From Pratylenchus scribneri (lineage: Eukaryota > Nematoda > Chromadorea > Rhabditida > Pratylenchidae), in the NCBI GenBank assembly GCA_030063045.1, contig JAQSEB010000073.1, positions 124,001-188,000 of the forward strand: 64,000 nucleotides of DNA, read 5' to 3'. The position numbers and the translations under genes were made by a program. The notes beneath the pieces are model-generated. The model did no database searches. It worked only from the letters and a program-made list of their open reading frames with translations, and had not been told where the DNA came from. Positions within the stretch are counted from its first letter, which is position 1. Every line of letters starts with the position of its first letter. This document shows positions 11,678-25,294 of this stretch, in pieces.

Positions 11678-13554
11678 CCTAGGGTATATTTGACATGTTT
11701 TAGTTCAGGATTTGAATTTTTTGAAATTTTTTTAATAGATTCATGTTCTCCATCAAAAAATACAAGCCTATCTTTTTTTAGATTTTTAAAATACCCCCTT
11801 ACTAATTTTTTCTGAATTTCTAAACAATGGCCCCAAAATTCAATTATGCCTAGGGTATATTTGACATGTTTTAGTTCAGGATTTGAATTTTTTGAAATTC
11901 TTTTAATAGAATCATATTCTCCATCAAAAAATACAGTCCTATATTTTTTATTTTGTTAATATACCTTCATATTGATTTTTTATGAATTTCTAAACAATGG
12001 CCCCAAAATTCAATTATGCCTAGGGTATATTTGACTTGTTTTAGTTCAGGATTTGAATTTTTTGAAATTCTTTTAATAGAATCATATTCTCCATCAAAAA
12101 ATACAGTCCTATATTTTTTTAGATTTTTAAAATACCCTCATATTGATTTTTTATGAATTTCTAAACAATGGCCCCAAAATTCAATTATGCCTAGGGTATA
12201 TTTGACATGTTTTAGTTCAGGATTTGAATTTTTTGAAATTTTTTTTAATAGATTCATATTCTCCATTAAAAAATACCGGCATATCTTTTTTTATTTTTTA
12301 AAATACCCTCATATTGATTTTTTATGAATTTCTAAACAATAGCCCCAAAATTCAATTATGCCTAGGGTATATTTGACATGTTTTAGTTCAGGATTTGAAT
12401 TTTTTGAAATTTTTTTAATAGATTCATGTTCTCCATCAAAAAATACAAGCCTATCTTTTTTTAGATTTTTAAAATACCCCATATTGATTTTTTATGAATT
12501 TCCAAAAATGGCCCCAAAATTCAATTATGCCTAGGGTATATTTGACTTGTTTTAGTTCAGGATTTGAATTTTTTGAAATTCTTTTAATAGAATCATATTC
12601 TCCATCAAAAAATACAGTCCTATATTTTTTTAGATTTTTAAAATACCCTCATATTGATTTTTTATGAATTTCTAAACAATAGCCCCAAAATTCAATTATG
12701 CCTAGGGTATATTTGACATGTTTTAGTTCAGGATTTGAATTTTTTGAAATTCTTTTAATAGAATCATATTCTCCATCAAAAAATACAAGCCTATCTTTTT
12801 TTAGATTTTTAAAATACCCCCTTACTAATTTTTTATGAATTTCTAAACAATGGCCCCAAAATTCAATTATGCCTAGGGTATATTTGACATGTTTTAGTTC
12901 AGGATTTGAATTTTTTGAAATTTTTTTAATAGATTCATGTTCTCCATCAAAAAATACAAGCCTATCTTTTTTTAGATTTTTAAAATACCCCCTTACTAAT
13001 TTTTTCTGAATTTCTAAACAATGGCCCCAAAATTCAATTATGCCTAGGGTATATTTGACATGTTTTAGTTCAGGATTTGAATTTTTTGAAATTCTTTTAA
13101 TAGAATCATATTCTCCATCAAAAAATACAGTCCTATATTTTTTATTTTGTTAATATACCTTCATATTGATTTTTTATGAATTTCTAAACAATGGCCCCAA
13201 AATTCAATTATGCCTAGGGTATATTTGACTTGTTTTAGTTCAGGATTTGAATTTTTTGAAATTCTTTTAATAGAATCATATTCTCCATCAAAAAATACAG
13301 TCCTATATTTTTTTAGATTTTTAAAATACCCTCATATTGATTTTTTATGAATTTCTAAACAATGGCCCCAAAATTCAATTATGCCTAGGGTATATTTGAC
13401 ATGTTTTAGTTCAGGATTTGAATTTTTTGAAATTTTTTTTAATAGATTCATATTCTCCATTAAAAAATACCGGCATATCTTTTTTTATTTTTTAAAATAC
13501 CCTCATATTGATTTTTTATGAATTTCTAAACAATAGCCCCAAAATTCAATTATG
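11678..13554 (+). repeat. Mosaic E/A'/C/D units between ordered blocks
   Basis: The units are the same classes as the 18-mer but in a shuffled order, with B ends at about 12502 only. ATACCTTCATATTG appears near 11963 and 13156 and matches ~9074 of the first 18-mer. From 12701 onward the series is shared with 35007 onward at an offset of 22,306 bp. Confidence 0.75.
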
Positions 13555-15596
13555 CCTAGGGTATATTTGACATGTTTTAGTTCAGGATTTGAATTTTTTG
13601 AAATTTTTTTAATAGATTCATGTTCTCCATCAAAAAATACAAGCCTATCTTTTTTTAGATTTTTAAAATACCCCATATTGATTTTTTATGAATTTCCAAA
13701 AATGGCCCCAAAATTCAATTATGCCTAGGGTATATTTGACATGTTTTAGTTCAGGATTTGAATTTTTTGAAATTTTTTTAATAGATGCATGTTCTCCATC
13801 AAAAAATACAAGCCTATCTTTTTTTAGATTTTTAAAATACCCCATATTGATTTTTTATGAATTTCTAAACAATGGCCCCAAAATTCAATTATGCCTAGGG
13901 TATATTTGACTTGTTTTAGTTCAGGATTTGAATTTTTTGAAATTCTTTTAATAGAATCATATTCTTCATCAAAAAATACAGTCCTATATTTTTTTAGATT
14001 TTTAAAATACCCTCATATTGATTTTTTATGAATTTCTAAACAATAGCCCCAAAATTCAATTATGCCTAGGGTATATTTGACATGTTTTAGTTCAGGATTT
14101 GAATTTTTTGAAATTTTTTTAATAGATTCATATTCTCCATTAAAAAATACAAGCCTATCTTTTTTTAGATTTTTAAAATACCCCCTTACTAATTTTTTAT
14201 GAATTTATAAAAAATAGCCCCAAATTCAATTATGCCTAGGGTATATTTGACATGTTTTAGTTCAGGATTTGAATTTTTTGAAATTTTTTTTAATAGATTC
14301 ATATTCTCCATTAAAAAATACAGGCCTATCTTTTTTTATTTTTTAAAATACCCTCATATTGATTTTATATGAATTTCTAAACAATAGCCCCAAAATTCAA
14401 TTATGCCTAAGGTATATTTGACTTGTTTTAGTTCAGGATTTGAATTTTTTGAAATTTTTTTAATAGATTCATATTCTCCATCAAAAAATACAGTCCTATA
14501 TTTTTTATTTTGTTAATATACCCTCATATTGATTTTATATGAATTTCTAAACAATAGCCCCAAAATTCAATTATGCCTAGGGTATATTTGACTTGTTTTA
14601 GTTCAGGATTTGAATTTTTTGAAATTTTTTTAATAGAATCATATTCTCCATCAAAAAATACAGTCCTATATTTTTTATTTTGTTAATATACCCTCATATT
14701 GATTTTTTATGAATTTCCAAAAATGGCCCCAAAATTCAATTATGCCTAGGGTATATTTGACATGTTTTAGTTCAGGATTTGAATTTTTTGAAATTTTTTT
14801 TAATAGATTCATATTCTCCATTAAAAAATACCGGCATATCTTTTTTTATTTTTTAAAATACCCTCATATTGATTTTTTATGAATTTCTAAACAATAGCCC
14901 CAAAATTCAATTATGCCTAGGGTATATTTGACATGTTTTAGTTCAGGATTTGAATTTTTTGAAATTCTTTTAATAGAATCATATTCTCCATCAAAAAATA
15001 CAAGCCTATCTTTTTTTAGATTTTTAAAATACCCCCTTACTAATTTTTTATGAATTTCTAAACAATGGCCCCAAAATTCAATTATGCCTAGGGTATATTT
15101 GACATGTTTTAGTTCAGGATTTGAATTTTTTGAAATTTTTTTAATAGATTCATGTTCTCCATCAAAAAATACAAGCCTATCTTTTTTTAGATTTTTAAAA
15201 TACCCTCATATTGATTTTTTATGAATTTCTAAACAATGGCCCCAAAATTCAATTATGCCTAGGGTATATTTGACATGTTTTAGTTCAGGATTTGAATTTT
15301 TTGAAATTTTTTTTAATAGATTCATATTCTCCATTAAAAAATACCGGCATATCCTTTTTTTTTTAAAATACCCTCATATTGATTTTTTATGAATTTCTAA
15401 ACAATAGCCCCAAAATTCAATTATGCCTAGGGTATATTTGACATGTTTTAGTTCAGGATTTGAATTTTTTGAAATTTTTTTTAATAGATTCATATTCTCC
15501 ATTAAAAAATACCGGCATATCTTTTTTTATTTTTTAAAATACCCTCATATTGATTTTTTATGAATTTCTAAACAATAGCCCCAAAATTCAATTATG
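13555..15596 (+). repeat. 12-monomer higher-order unit, copy 1 (2,042 bp)
   Basis: Starts at 13555, 15597 and 17639 are exactly 2,042 bp apart. Shared rare marks are ATTCTTCATC (~13963, ~16005), CCTAAGG (~14408, ~16450) and the TTTATAAAAAATAG end. Copy 1 has a chimeric A/B unit at 14576-14744 where copy 2 has separate A and B units. It also carries an extra C unit near 15430-15596. One loss and one gain leave the copy lengths equal. Confidence 0.88.
14576..14744 (+). repeat. Chimeric class A / class B monomer
   Basis: The left part is class A (GAATCATATTC, AGTCCTATA, TTTTGTTAATA, ACCCTCATATTG). The right end is class B (GATTTTTTATG, TTTCCAAAAATGG), and the total is 169 bp. In the sister block at 16618-16956 the same alleles lie on two neighbouring units, A then B. 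The change-over lies in the shared CATATTGATTTT stretch near 14690-14705. This is the expected product of exchange between neighbouring, out-of-register monomers. Confidence 0.8.
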
Positions 15597-17638
15597 CCTA
15601 GGGTATATTTGACATGTTTTAGTTCAGGATTTGAATTTTTTGAAATTTTTTTAATAGATTCATGTTCTCCATCAAAAAATACAAGCCTATCTTTTTTTAG
15701 ATTTTTAAAATACCCCATATTGATTTTTTATGAATTTCCAAAAATGGCCCCAAAATTCAATTATGCCTAGGGTATATTTGACATGTTTTAGTTCAGGATT
15801 TGAATTTTTTGAAATTTTTTTAATAGATGCATGTTCTCCATCAAAAAATACAAGCCTATCTTTTTTTAGATTTTTAAAATACCCCATATTGATTTTTTAT
15901 GAATTTCTAAACAATGGCCCCAAAATTCAATTATGCCTAGGGTATATTTGACTTGTTTTAGTTCAGGATTTGAATTTTTTGAAATTCTTTTAATAGAATC
16001 ATATTCTTCATCAAAAAATACAGTCCTATATTTTTTTAGATTTTTAAAATACCCTCATATTGATTTTTTATGAATTTCTAAACAATAGCCCCAAAATTCA
16101 ATTATGCCTAGGGTATATTTGACATGTTTTAGTTCAGGATTTGAATTTTTTGAAATTTTTTTAATAGATTCATATTCTCCATTAAAAAATACAAGCCTAT
16201 CTTTTTTTAGATTTTTAAAATACCCCCTTACTAATTTTTTATGAATTTATAAAAAATAGCCCCAAATTCAATTATGCCTAGGGTATATTTGACATGTTTT
16301 AGTTCAGGATTTGAATTTTTTGAAATTTTTTTTAATAGATTCATATTCTCCATTAAAAAATACAGGCCTATCTTTTTTTATTTTTTAAAATACCCTCATA
16401 TTGATTTTATATGAATTTCTAAACAATAGCCCCAAAATTCAATTATGCCTAAGGTATATTTGACTTGTTTTAGTTCAGGATTTGAATTTTTTGAAATTTT
16501 TTTAATAGATTCATATTCTCCATCAAAAAATACAGTCCTATATTTTTTATTTTGTTAATATACCCTCATATTGATTTTATATGAATTTCTAAACAATAGC
16601 CCCAAAATTCAATTATGCCTAGGGTATATTTGACTTGTTTTAGTTCAGGATTTGAATTTTTTGAAATTTTTTTAATAGAATCATATTCTCCATCAAAAAA
16701 TACAGTCCTATATTTTTTATTTTGTTAATATACCCTCATATTGATTTTATATGAATTTCTAAACAATAGCCCCAAAATTCAATTATGCCTAGGGTATATT
16801 TGACTTGTTTTAGTTCAGGATTTGAATTTTTTGAAATTTTTTTAATAGATGCATGTTCTCCATCAAAAAATACAAGCCTATCTTTTTTTAGATTTTTAAA
16901 ATACCCCATATTGATTTTTTATGAATTTCCAAAAATGGCCCCAAAATTCAATTATGCCTAGGGTATATTTGACATGTTTTAGTTCAGGATTTGAATTTTT
17001 TGAAATTTTTTTTAATAGATTCATATTCTCCATTAAAAAATACCGGCATATCTTTTTTTATTTTTTAAAATACCCTCATATTGATTTTTTATGAATTTCT
17101 AAACAATAGCCCCAAAATTCAATTATGCCTAGGGTATATTCGACATGTTTTAGTTCAGGATTTGAATTTTTTGAAATTCTTTTAATAGAATCATATTCTC
17201 CATCAAAAAATACAAGCCTATCTTTTTTTAGATTTTTAAAATACCCCCTTACTAATTTTTTATGAATTTCTAAACAATGGCCCCAAAATTCAATTATGCC
17301 TAGGGTATATTTGACATGTTTTAGTTCAGGATTTGAATTTTTTGAAATTTTTTTAATAGATTCATGTTCTCCATCAAAAAATACAAGCCTATCTTTTTTT
17401 AGATTTTTAAAATACCCTCATATTGATTTTTTATGAATTTCTAAACAATGGCCCCAAAATTCAATTATGCCTAGGGTATATTTGACATGTTTTAGTTCAG
17501 GATTTGAATTTTTTGAAATTTTTTTTAATAGATTCATATTCTCCATTAAAAAATACCGGCATATCCTTTTTTTTTTTAAAATACCCTCATATTGATTTTT
17601 TATGAATTTCTAAACAATAGCCCCAAAATTCAATTATG
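15597..17638 (+). repeat. 12-monomer higher-order unit, copy 2 (2,042 bp)
   Basis: It follows copy 1 without a gap and keeps the order E, T, A-like, edge-type, ACAGGCC, A, A, B, C, D, E, C. The last C unit carries ATCC followed by a pure T run near 17563, as the unit near 15350 does. A private ATTCGACATG occurs near 17139, one of very few CpGs outside class C. Confidence 0.85.
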
Positions 17639-19682
17639 CCTAGGGTATATTTGACATGTTTTAGTTCAGGATTTGAATTTTTTGAAATTTTTTTAATAGA
17701 TTCATGTTCTCCATCAAAAAATACAAGCCTATCTTTTTTTAGATTTTTAAAATACCCCATATTGATTTTTTATGAATTTCCAAAAATGGCCCCAAAATTC
17801 AATTATGCCTAGGGTATATTTGACATGTTTTAGTTCAGGATTTGAATTTTTTGAAATTTTTTTAATAGATGCATGTTCTCCATCAAAAAATACAAGCCTA
17901 TCTTTTTTTAGATTTTTAAAATACCCCATATTGATTTTTTATGAATTTCTAAACAATGGCCCCAAAATTCAATTATGCCTAGGGTATATTTGACTTGTTT
18001 TAGTTCAGGATTTGAATTTTTTGAAATTCTTTTAATAGAATCATATTCTCCATCAAAAAATACAGTCCTATATTTTTTTAGATTTTTAAAATACCCTCAT
18101 ATTGATTTTTTATGAATTTCTAAACAATAGCCCCAAAATTCAATTATGCCTAGGGTATATTTGACATGTTTTAGTTCAGGATTTGAATTTTTTGAAATTT
18201 TTTTAATAGATTCATGTTCTCCATCAAAAAATACAAGCCTATCTTTTTTTAGATTTTTAAAATACCCCCTTACTAATTTTTTCTGAATTTCTAAACAATG
18301 GCCCCAAAATTCAATTATGCCTAGGGTATATTTGACATGTTTTAGTTCAGGATTTGAATTTTTTGAAATTTTTTTAATAGAATCATATTCTCCATCAAAA
18401 AATACAGTCCTATATTTTTTATTTTGTTAATATACCCTCATATTGATTTTATATGAATTTCTAAACAATAGCCCCAAAATTCAATTATGCCTAGGGTATA
18501 TTTGACTTGTTTTAGTTCAGGATTTGAATTTTTTGAAATTTTTTTAATAGAATCATATTCTCCATCAAAAAATACAGTCCTATATTTTTTATTTTGTTAA
18601 TATACCCTCATATTGATTTTATATGAATTTCTAAACAATAGCCCCAAAATTCAATTATGCCTAGGGTATATTTGACTTGTTTTAGTTCAGGATTTGAATT
18701 TTTTGAAATTTTTTTAATAGATGCATGTTCTCCATCAAAAAATACAAGCCTATCTTTTTTTAGATTTTTAAAATACCCCATATTGATTTTTTATGAATTT
18801 CCAAAAATGGCCCCAAAATTCAATTATGCCTAGGGTATATTTGACATGTTTTAGTTCAGGATTTGAATTTTTTGAAATTTTTTTTAATAGATTCATATTC
18901 TCCATTAAAAAATACCGGCATATCTTTTTTTATTTTTTAAAATACCCTCATATTGATTTTTTATGAATTTCTAAACAATAGCCCCAAAATTCAATTATGC
19001 CTAGGGTATATTTGACATGTTTTAGTTCAGGATTTGAATTTTTTGAAATTCTTTTAATAGAATCATATTCTCCATCAAAAAATACAAGCCTATCTTTTTT
19101 TAGATTTTTAAAATACCCCCTTACTAATTTTTTATGAATTTCTAAACAATGGCCCCAAAATTCAATTATGCCTAGGGTATATTTGACATGTTTTAGTTCA
19201 GGATTTGAATTTTTTGAAATTTTTTTAATAGATTCATGTTCTCCATCAAAAAATACAAGCCTATCTTTTTTTAGATTTTTAAAATACCCCCTTACTAATT
19301 TTTTCTGAATTTCTAAACAATGGCCCCAAAATTCAATTATGCCTAGGGTATATTTGACATGTTTTAGTTCAGGATTTGAATTTTTTGAAATTCTTTTAAT
19401 AGAATCATATTCTCCATCAAAAAATACAGTCCTATATTTTTTATTTTGTTAATATACCCTCATATTGATTTTTTATGAATTTCTAAACAATGGCCCCAAA
19501 ATTCAATTATGCCTAGGGTATATTTGACTTGTTTTAGTTCAGGATTTGAATTTTTTGAAATTCTTTTAATAGAATCATATTCTCCATCAAAAAATACAGT
19601 CCTATATTTTTTTAGATTTTTAAAATACCCTCATATTGATTTTTTATGAATTTCTAAACAATGGCCCCAAAATTCAATTATG
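17639..19682 (+). repeat. Re-used 11-unit block plus two units
   Basis: 17639-19511 matches 7256-9128 unit for unit at an offset of 10,383 bp (E, T, A-like, E ending TTTTTTCTGAA, A, A, B, C, D, E, A'). It is therefore a piece of the 18-mer and not a third 12-mer, although it starts in phase with the 2,042 bp ladder. The 18-mer and 12-mer thus share a junction at 17639. Confidence 0.8.
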
Positions 19683-22574
19683 CCTAGGGTATATTTGACA
19701 TGTTTTAGTTCAGGATTTGAATTTTTTGAAATTTTTTTTAATAGATTCATATTCTCCATTAAAAAATACCGGCATATCTTTTTTTATTTTTTAAAATACC
19801 CTCATATTGATTTTTTATGAATTTCTAAACAATGGCCCCAAAATTCAATTATGCCTAGGGTATATTTGACATGTTTTAGTTCAGGATTTGAATTTTTTGA
19901 AATTTTTTTAATAGATTCATGTTCTCCATCAAAAAATACAAGCCTATCTTTTTTTAGATTTTTAAAATACCCCATATTGATTTTTTATGAATTTCCAAAA
20001 ATGGCCCCAAAATTCAATTATGCCTAGGGTATATTTGACATGTTTTAGTTCAGGATTTGAATTTTTTGAAATTTTTTTAATAGATGCATGTTCTCCATCA
20101 AAAAATACAAGCCTATCTTTTTTTAGATTTTTAAAATACCCCATATTGATTTTTTATGAATTTCTAAACAATGGCCCCAAAATTCAATTATGCCTAGGGT
20201 ATATTTGACTTGTTTTAGTTCAGGATTTGAATTTTTTGAAATTCTTTTAATAGAATCATATTCTCCATCAAAAAATACAGTCCTATATTTTTTTAGATTT
20301 TTAAAATACCCTCATATTGATTTTTTATGAATTTCTAAACAATAGCCCCAAAATTCAATTATGCCTAGGGTATATTTGACATGTTTTAGTTCAGGATTTG
20401 AATTTTTTGAAATTTTTTTAATAGATTCATGTTCTCCATCAAAAAATACAAGCCTATCTTTTTTTAGATTTTTAAAATACCCCCTTACTAATTTTTTCTG
20501 AATTTCTAAACAATGGCCCCAAAATTCAATTATGCCTAGGGTATATTTGACATGTTTTAGTTCAGGATTTGAATTTATTGAAATTCTTTTAATAGAATCA
20601 TATTCTCCATCAAAAAATACAGTCCTATATTTTTTATTTTGTTAATATACCCTCATATTGATTTTTTATGAATTTCTAAACAATGGCCCCAAAATTCAAT
20701 TATGCCTAGGGTATATTTGACTTGTTTTAGTTCAGGATTTGAATTTTTTGAAATTCTTTTAATAGAATCATATTCTCCATCAAAAAATACAGTCCTATAT
20801 TTTTTTAGATTTTTAAAATACCCTCATATTGATTTTTTATGAATTTCTAAACAATGGCCCCAAAATTCAATTATGCCTAGGGTATATTTGACATGTTTTA
20901 GTTCAGGATTTGAATTTTTTGAAATTTTTTTTAATAGATTCATATTCTCCATTAAAAAATACCGGCATATCTTTTTTTTTTTAAAATACCCTCATATTGA
21001 TTTTTTATGAATTTCTAAACAATAGCCCCAAAATTCAATTATGCCTAGGGTATATTTGACATGTTTTAGTTCAGGATTTGAATTTTTTGAAATTTTTTTA
21101 ATAGATTCATGTTCTCCATCAAAAAATACAAGCCTATCTTTTTTTAGATTTTTAAAATACCCCATATTGATTTTTTATGAATTTCCAAAAATGGCCCCAA
21201 AATTCAATTATGCCTAGGGTATATTTGACATGTTTTAGTTCAGGATTTGAATTTTTTGAAATTTTTTTAATAGATGCATGTTCTCCATCAAAAAATACAG
21301 TCCTATATTTTTTTAGATTTTTAAAATACCCTCATATTGATTTTTTATGAATTTCTAAACAATGGCCCCAAAATTCAATTATGCCTAGGGTATATTTGAC
21401 ATGTTTTAGTTCAGGATTTGAATTTATTGAAATTTTTTTAATAGATGCATGTTCTCCATCAAAAAATACAAGCCTATCTTTTTTTAGATTTTTAAAATAC
21501 CCTCATATTGATTTTTTATGAATTTCTAAACAATGGCCCCAAAATTCAATTATGCCTAGGGTATATTTGACATGTTTTAGTTCAGGATTTGAATTTATTG
21601 AAATTCTTTTAATAGAATCATATTCTCCATCAAAAAATACAAGCCTATCTTTTTTTAGATTTTTAAAATACCCCATATTGATTTTTTATGAATTTCTAAA
21701 CAATAGCCCCAAAATTCAATTATGCCTAGGGTATATTTGACATGTTTTAGTTCAGGATTTGAATTTTTTGAAATTTTTTTAATAGATGCATGTTCTCCAT
21801 CAAAAAATACAGTCCTATATTTTTTATTTTGTTAATATACCCTCATATTGATTTTTTATGAATTTCTAAACAATGGCCCCAAAATTCAATTATGCCTAGG
21901 GTATATTTGACTTGTTTTAGTTCAGGATTTGAATTTTTTGAAATTTTTTTAATAGATGCATGTTCTCCATCAAAAAATACAGTCCTATATTTTTTTAGAT
22001 TTTTAAAATACCCTCATATTGATTTTTTATGAATTTCTAAACAATGGCCCCAAAATTCAATTATGCCTAGGGTATATTTGACATGTTTTAGTTCAGGATT
22101 TGAATTTATTGAAATTCTTTTAATAGAATCATATTCTCCATCAAAAAATACAAGCCTATCTTTTTTTAGATTTTTAAAATACCCCATATTGATTTTTTAT
22201 GAATTTCTAAACAATGGCCCCAAAATTCAATTATGCCTAGGGTATATTTGACATGTTTTAGTTCAGGATTTGAATTTTTTGAAATTTTTTTTAATAGATT
22301 CATATTCTCCATTAAAAAATACCGGCATATCTTTTTTTTTTTTTAAAATACCCTCATATTGATTTTTTATGAATTTCTAAACAATAGCCCCAAAATTCAA
22401 TTATGCCTAGGGTATATTTGACATGTTTTAGTTCAGGATTTGAATTTTTTGAAATTTTTTTTAATAGATTCATATTCTCCATTAAAAAATACCGGCATAT
22501 CTTTTTTTTTTTTAAAATACCCTCATATTGATTTTTTATGAATTTCTAAACAATAGCCCCAAAATTCAATTATG
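19683..22574 (+). repeat. 17-unit block shared with 38414-41308
   Basis: It begins with a C unit and continues E, T, A-like, E, then the first class F units (GAATTTATTGAAATTC near 20575), and ends with two C units whose T runs are pure. The same series starts at 38414, an offset of 18,731 bp growing to 18,734 at the end through T-run changes. A rare combination, GAATTTATTG with a T-rich continuation and GATGCATG, marks both copies (~21424 and ~40155). The far copy has one private change, ATAGCACC near 40440. Confidence 0.85.
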
Positions 22575-23255
22575 CCTAGGGTATATTTGACATGTTTTAG
22601 TTCAGGATTTGAATTTTTTGAAATTTTTTTAATAGATTCATGTTCTCCATCAAAAAATACAAGCCTATCTTTTTTTAGATTTTTAAAATACCCCATATTG
22701 ATTTTTTATGAATTTCCAAAAATGGCCCCAAAATTCAATTATGCCTAGGGTATATTTGACATGTTTTAGTTCAGGATTTGAATTTTTTGAAATTTTTTTA
22801 ATAGATGCATGTTCTCCATCAAAAAATACAGTCCTATATTTTTTTAGATTTTTAAAATACCCTCATATTGATTTTTTATGAATTTCTAAACAATGGCCCC
22901 AAAATTCAATTATGCCTAGGGTATATTTGACATGTTTTAGTTCAGGATTTGAATTTATTGAAATTCTTTTAATAGAATCATATTCTCCATCAAAAAATAC
23001 AAGCCTATCTTTTTTTAGATTTTTAAAATACCCTCATATTGATTTTTTATGAATTTCTAAACAATGGCCCCAAAATTCAATTATGCCTAGGGTATATTTG
23101 ACATGTTTTAGTTCAGGATTTGAATTTTTTGAAATTTTTTTTAATAGATGCATGTTCTCCATTAAAAAATACCGGCATATCTTTTTTTTTTTTTAAAATA
23201 CCCTCATATTGATTTTTTATGAATTTCTAAACAATAGCCCCAAAATTCAATTATG
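22575..23255 (+). repeat. Four-unit lead-in: E/B-like, T, F, C
   Basis: Four units (681 bp) in the order E with a CCAAAAATGG end, T with AGTCC, F with ACCCTCAT, and C with GATGCATG. The same four-unit series recurs at about 24.0-24.6 kb and 26.0-26.6 kb, setting up the four-unit lattice of the next block. Confidence 0.8.
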
Positions 23256-25294
23256 CCTAGGGTATATTTGACATGTTTTAGTTCAGGATTTGAATTTATT
23301 GAAATTTTTTTAATAGATTCATGTTCTCCATCAAAAAATACAAGCCTATCTTTTTTTAGATTTTTAAAATACCCCATATTGATTTTTTATGAATTTCCAA
23401 AAATGGCCCCAAAATTCAATTATGCCTAGGGTATATTTGACATGTTTTAGTTCAGGATTTGAATTTTTTGAAATTTTTTTAATAGATGCATGTTCTCCAT
23501 CAAAAAATACAAGCCTATCTTTTTTTAGATTTTTAAAATACCCCATATTGATTTTTTATGAATTTCTAAACAATGGCCCCAAAATTCAATTATGCCTAGG
23601 GTATATTTGACATGTTTTAGTTCAGGATTTGAATTTTTTGAAATTTTTTTTAATAGATTCATATTCTCCATTAAAAAATACCGGCATATCTTTTTTTTTT
23701 TTTAAAATACCCTCATATTGATTTTTTATGAATTTCTAAACAATAGCCCCAAAATTCAATTATGCCTAGGGTATATTTGACATGTTTTAGTTCAGGATTT
23801 GAATTTTTTGAAATTTTTTTTAATAGATTCATATTCTCCATTAAAAAATACCGGCATATCTTTTTTTTTTTTAAAATACCCTCATATTGATTTTTTATGA
23901 ATTTCTAAACAATAGCCCCAAAATTCAATTATGCCTAGGGTATATTTGACATGTTTTAGTTCAGGATTTGAATTTTTTGAAATTTTTTTAATAGATTCAT
24001 GTTCTCCATCAAAAAATACAAGCCTATCTTTTTTTAGATTTTTAAAATACCCCATATTGATTTTTTATGAATTTCCAAAAATGGCCCCAAAATTCAATTA
24101 TGCCTAGGGTATATTTGACATGTTTTAGTTCAGGATTTGAATTTTTTGAAATTTTTTTAATAGATGCATGTTCTCCATCAAAAAATACAGTCCTATATTT
24201 TTTTAGATTTTTAAAATACCCTCATATTGATTTTTTATGAATTTCTAAACAATGGCCCCAAAATTCAATTATGCCTAGGGTATATTTGACATGTTTTAGT
24301 TCAGGATTTGAATTTATTGAAATTCTTTTAATAGAATCATATTCTCCATCAAAAAATACAAGCCTATCTTTTTTTAGATTTTTAAAATACCCTCATATTG
24401 ATTTTTTATGAATTTCTAAACAATGGCCCCAAAATTCAATTATGCCTAGGGTATATTTGACATGTTTTAGTTCAGGATTTGAATTTTTTGAAATTTTTTT
24501 TAATAGATGCATGTTCTCCATTAAAAAATACCGGCATATCTTTTTTTTTTTTAAAATACCCTCATATTGATTTTTTATGAATTTCTAAACAATAGCCCCA
24601 AAATTCAATTATGCCTAGGGTATATTTGACATGTTTTAGTTCAGGATTTGAATTTATTGAAATTCTTTTAATAGAATCATATTCTCCATCAAAAAATACA
24701 AGCCTATCTTTTTTTAGATTTTTAAAATACCCCATATTGATTTTTTATGAATTTCCAAAAATGGCCCCAAAATTCAATTATGCCTAGGGTATATTTGACA
24801 TGTTTTAGTTCAGGATTTGAATTTTTTGAAATTTTTTTAATAGATGCATGTTCTCCATCAAAAAATACAGTCCTATATTTTTTTAGATTTTTAAAATACC
24901 CTCATATTGATTTTTTATGAATTTCTAAACAATGGCCCCAAAATTCAATTATGCCTAGGGTATATTTGACATGTTTTAGTTCAGGATTTGAATTTATTGA
25001 AATTCTTTTAATAGAATCATATTCTCCATCAAAAAATACAAGCCTATCTTTTTTTAGATTTTTAAAATACCCTCATATTGATTTTTTATGAATTTCTAAA
25101 CAATGGCCCCAAAATTCAATTATGCCTAGGGTATATTTGACATGTTTTAGTTCAGGATTTGAATTTATTGAAATTCTTTTAATAGAATCATATTCTCCAT
25201 CAAAAAATACAAGCCTATCTTTTTTTAGATTTTTAAAATACCCCATATTGATTTTTTATGAATTTCTAAACAATAGCCCCAAAATTCAATTATG
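23256..25294 (+). repeat. 12-monomer class F-rich unit, copy 1 (2,039 bp)
   Basis: Order: F/E hybrid, T, C, C, E, T, F, C (with GATGCATG), F, T, F, F. The next copy repeats it exactly in order. TTTCCAAAAATGG ends fall near 23396, 24072 and 24754, about four units (680 bp) apart, so the 12-mer is itself three related four-unit blocks. The first unit carries GAATTTATTG joined to GATTCATGTTC, a rare hybrid repeated at 25295 onward. Confidence 0.88.
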
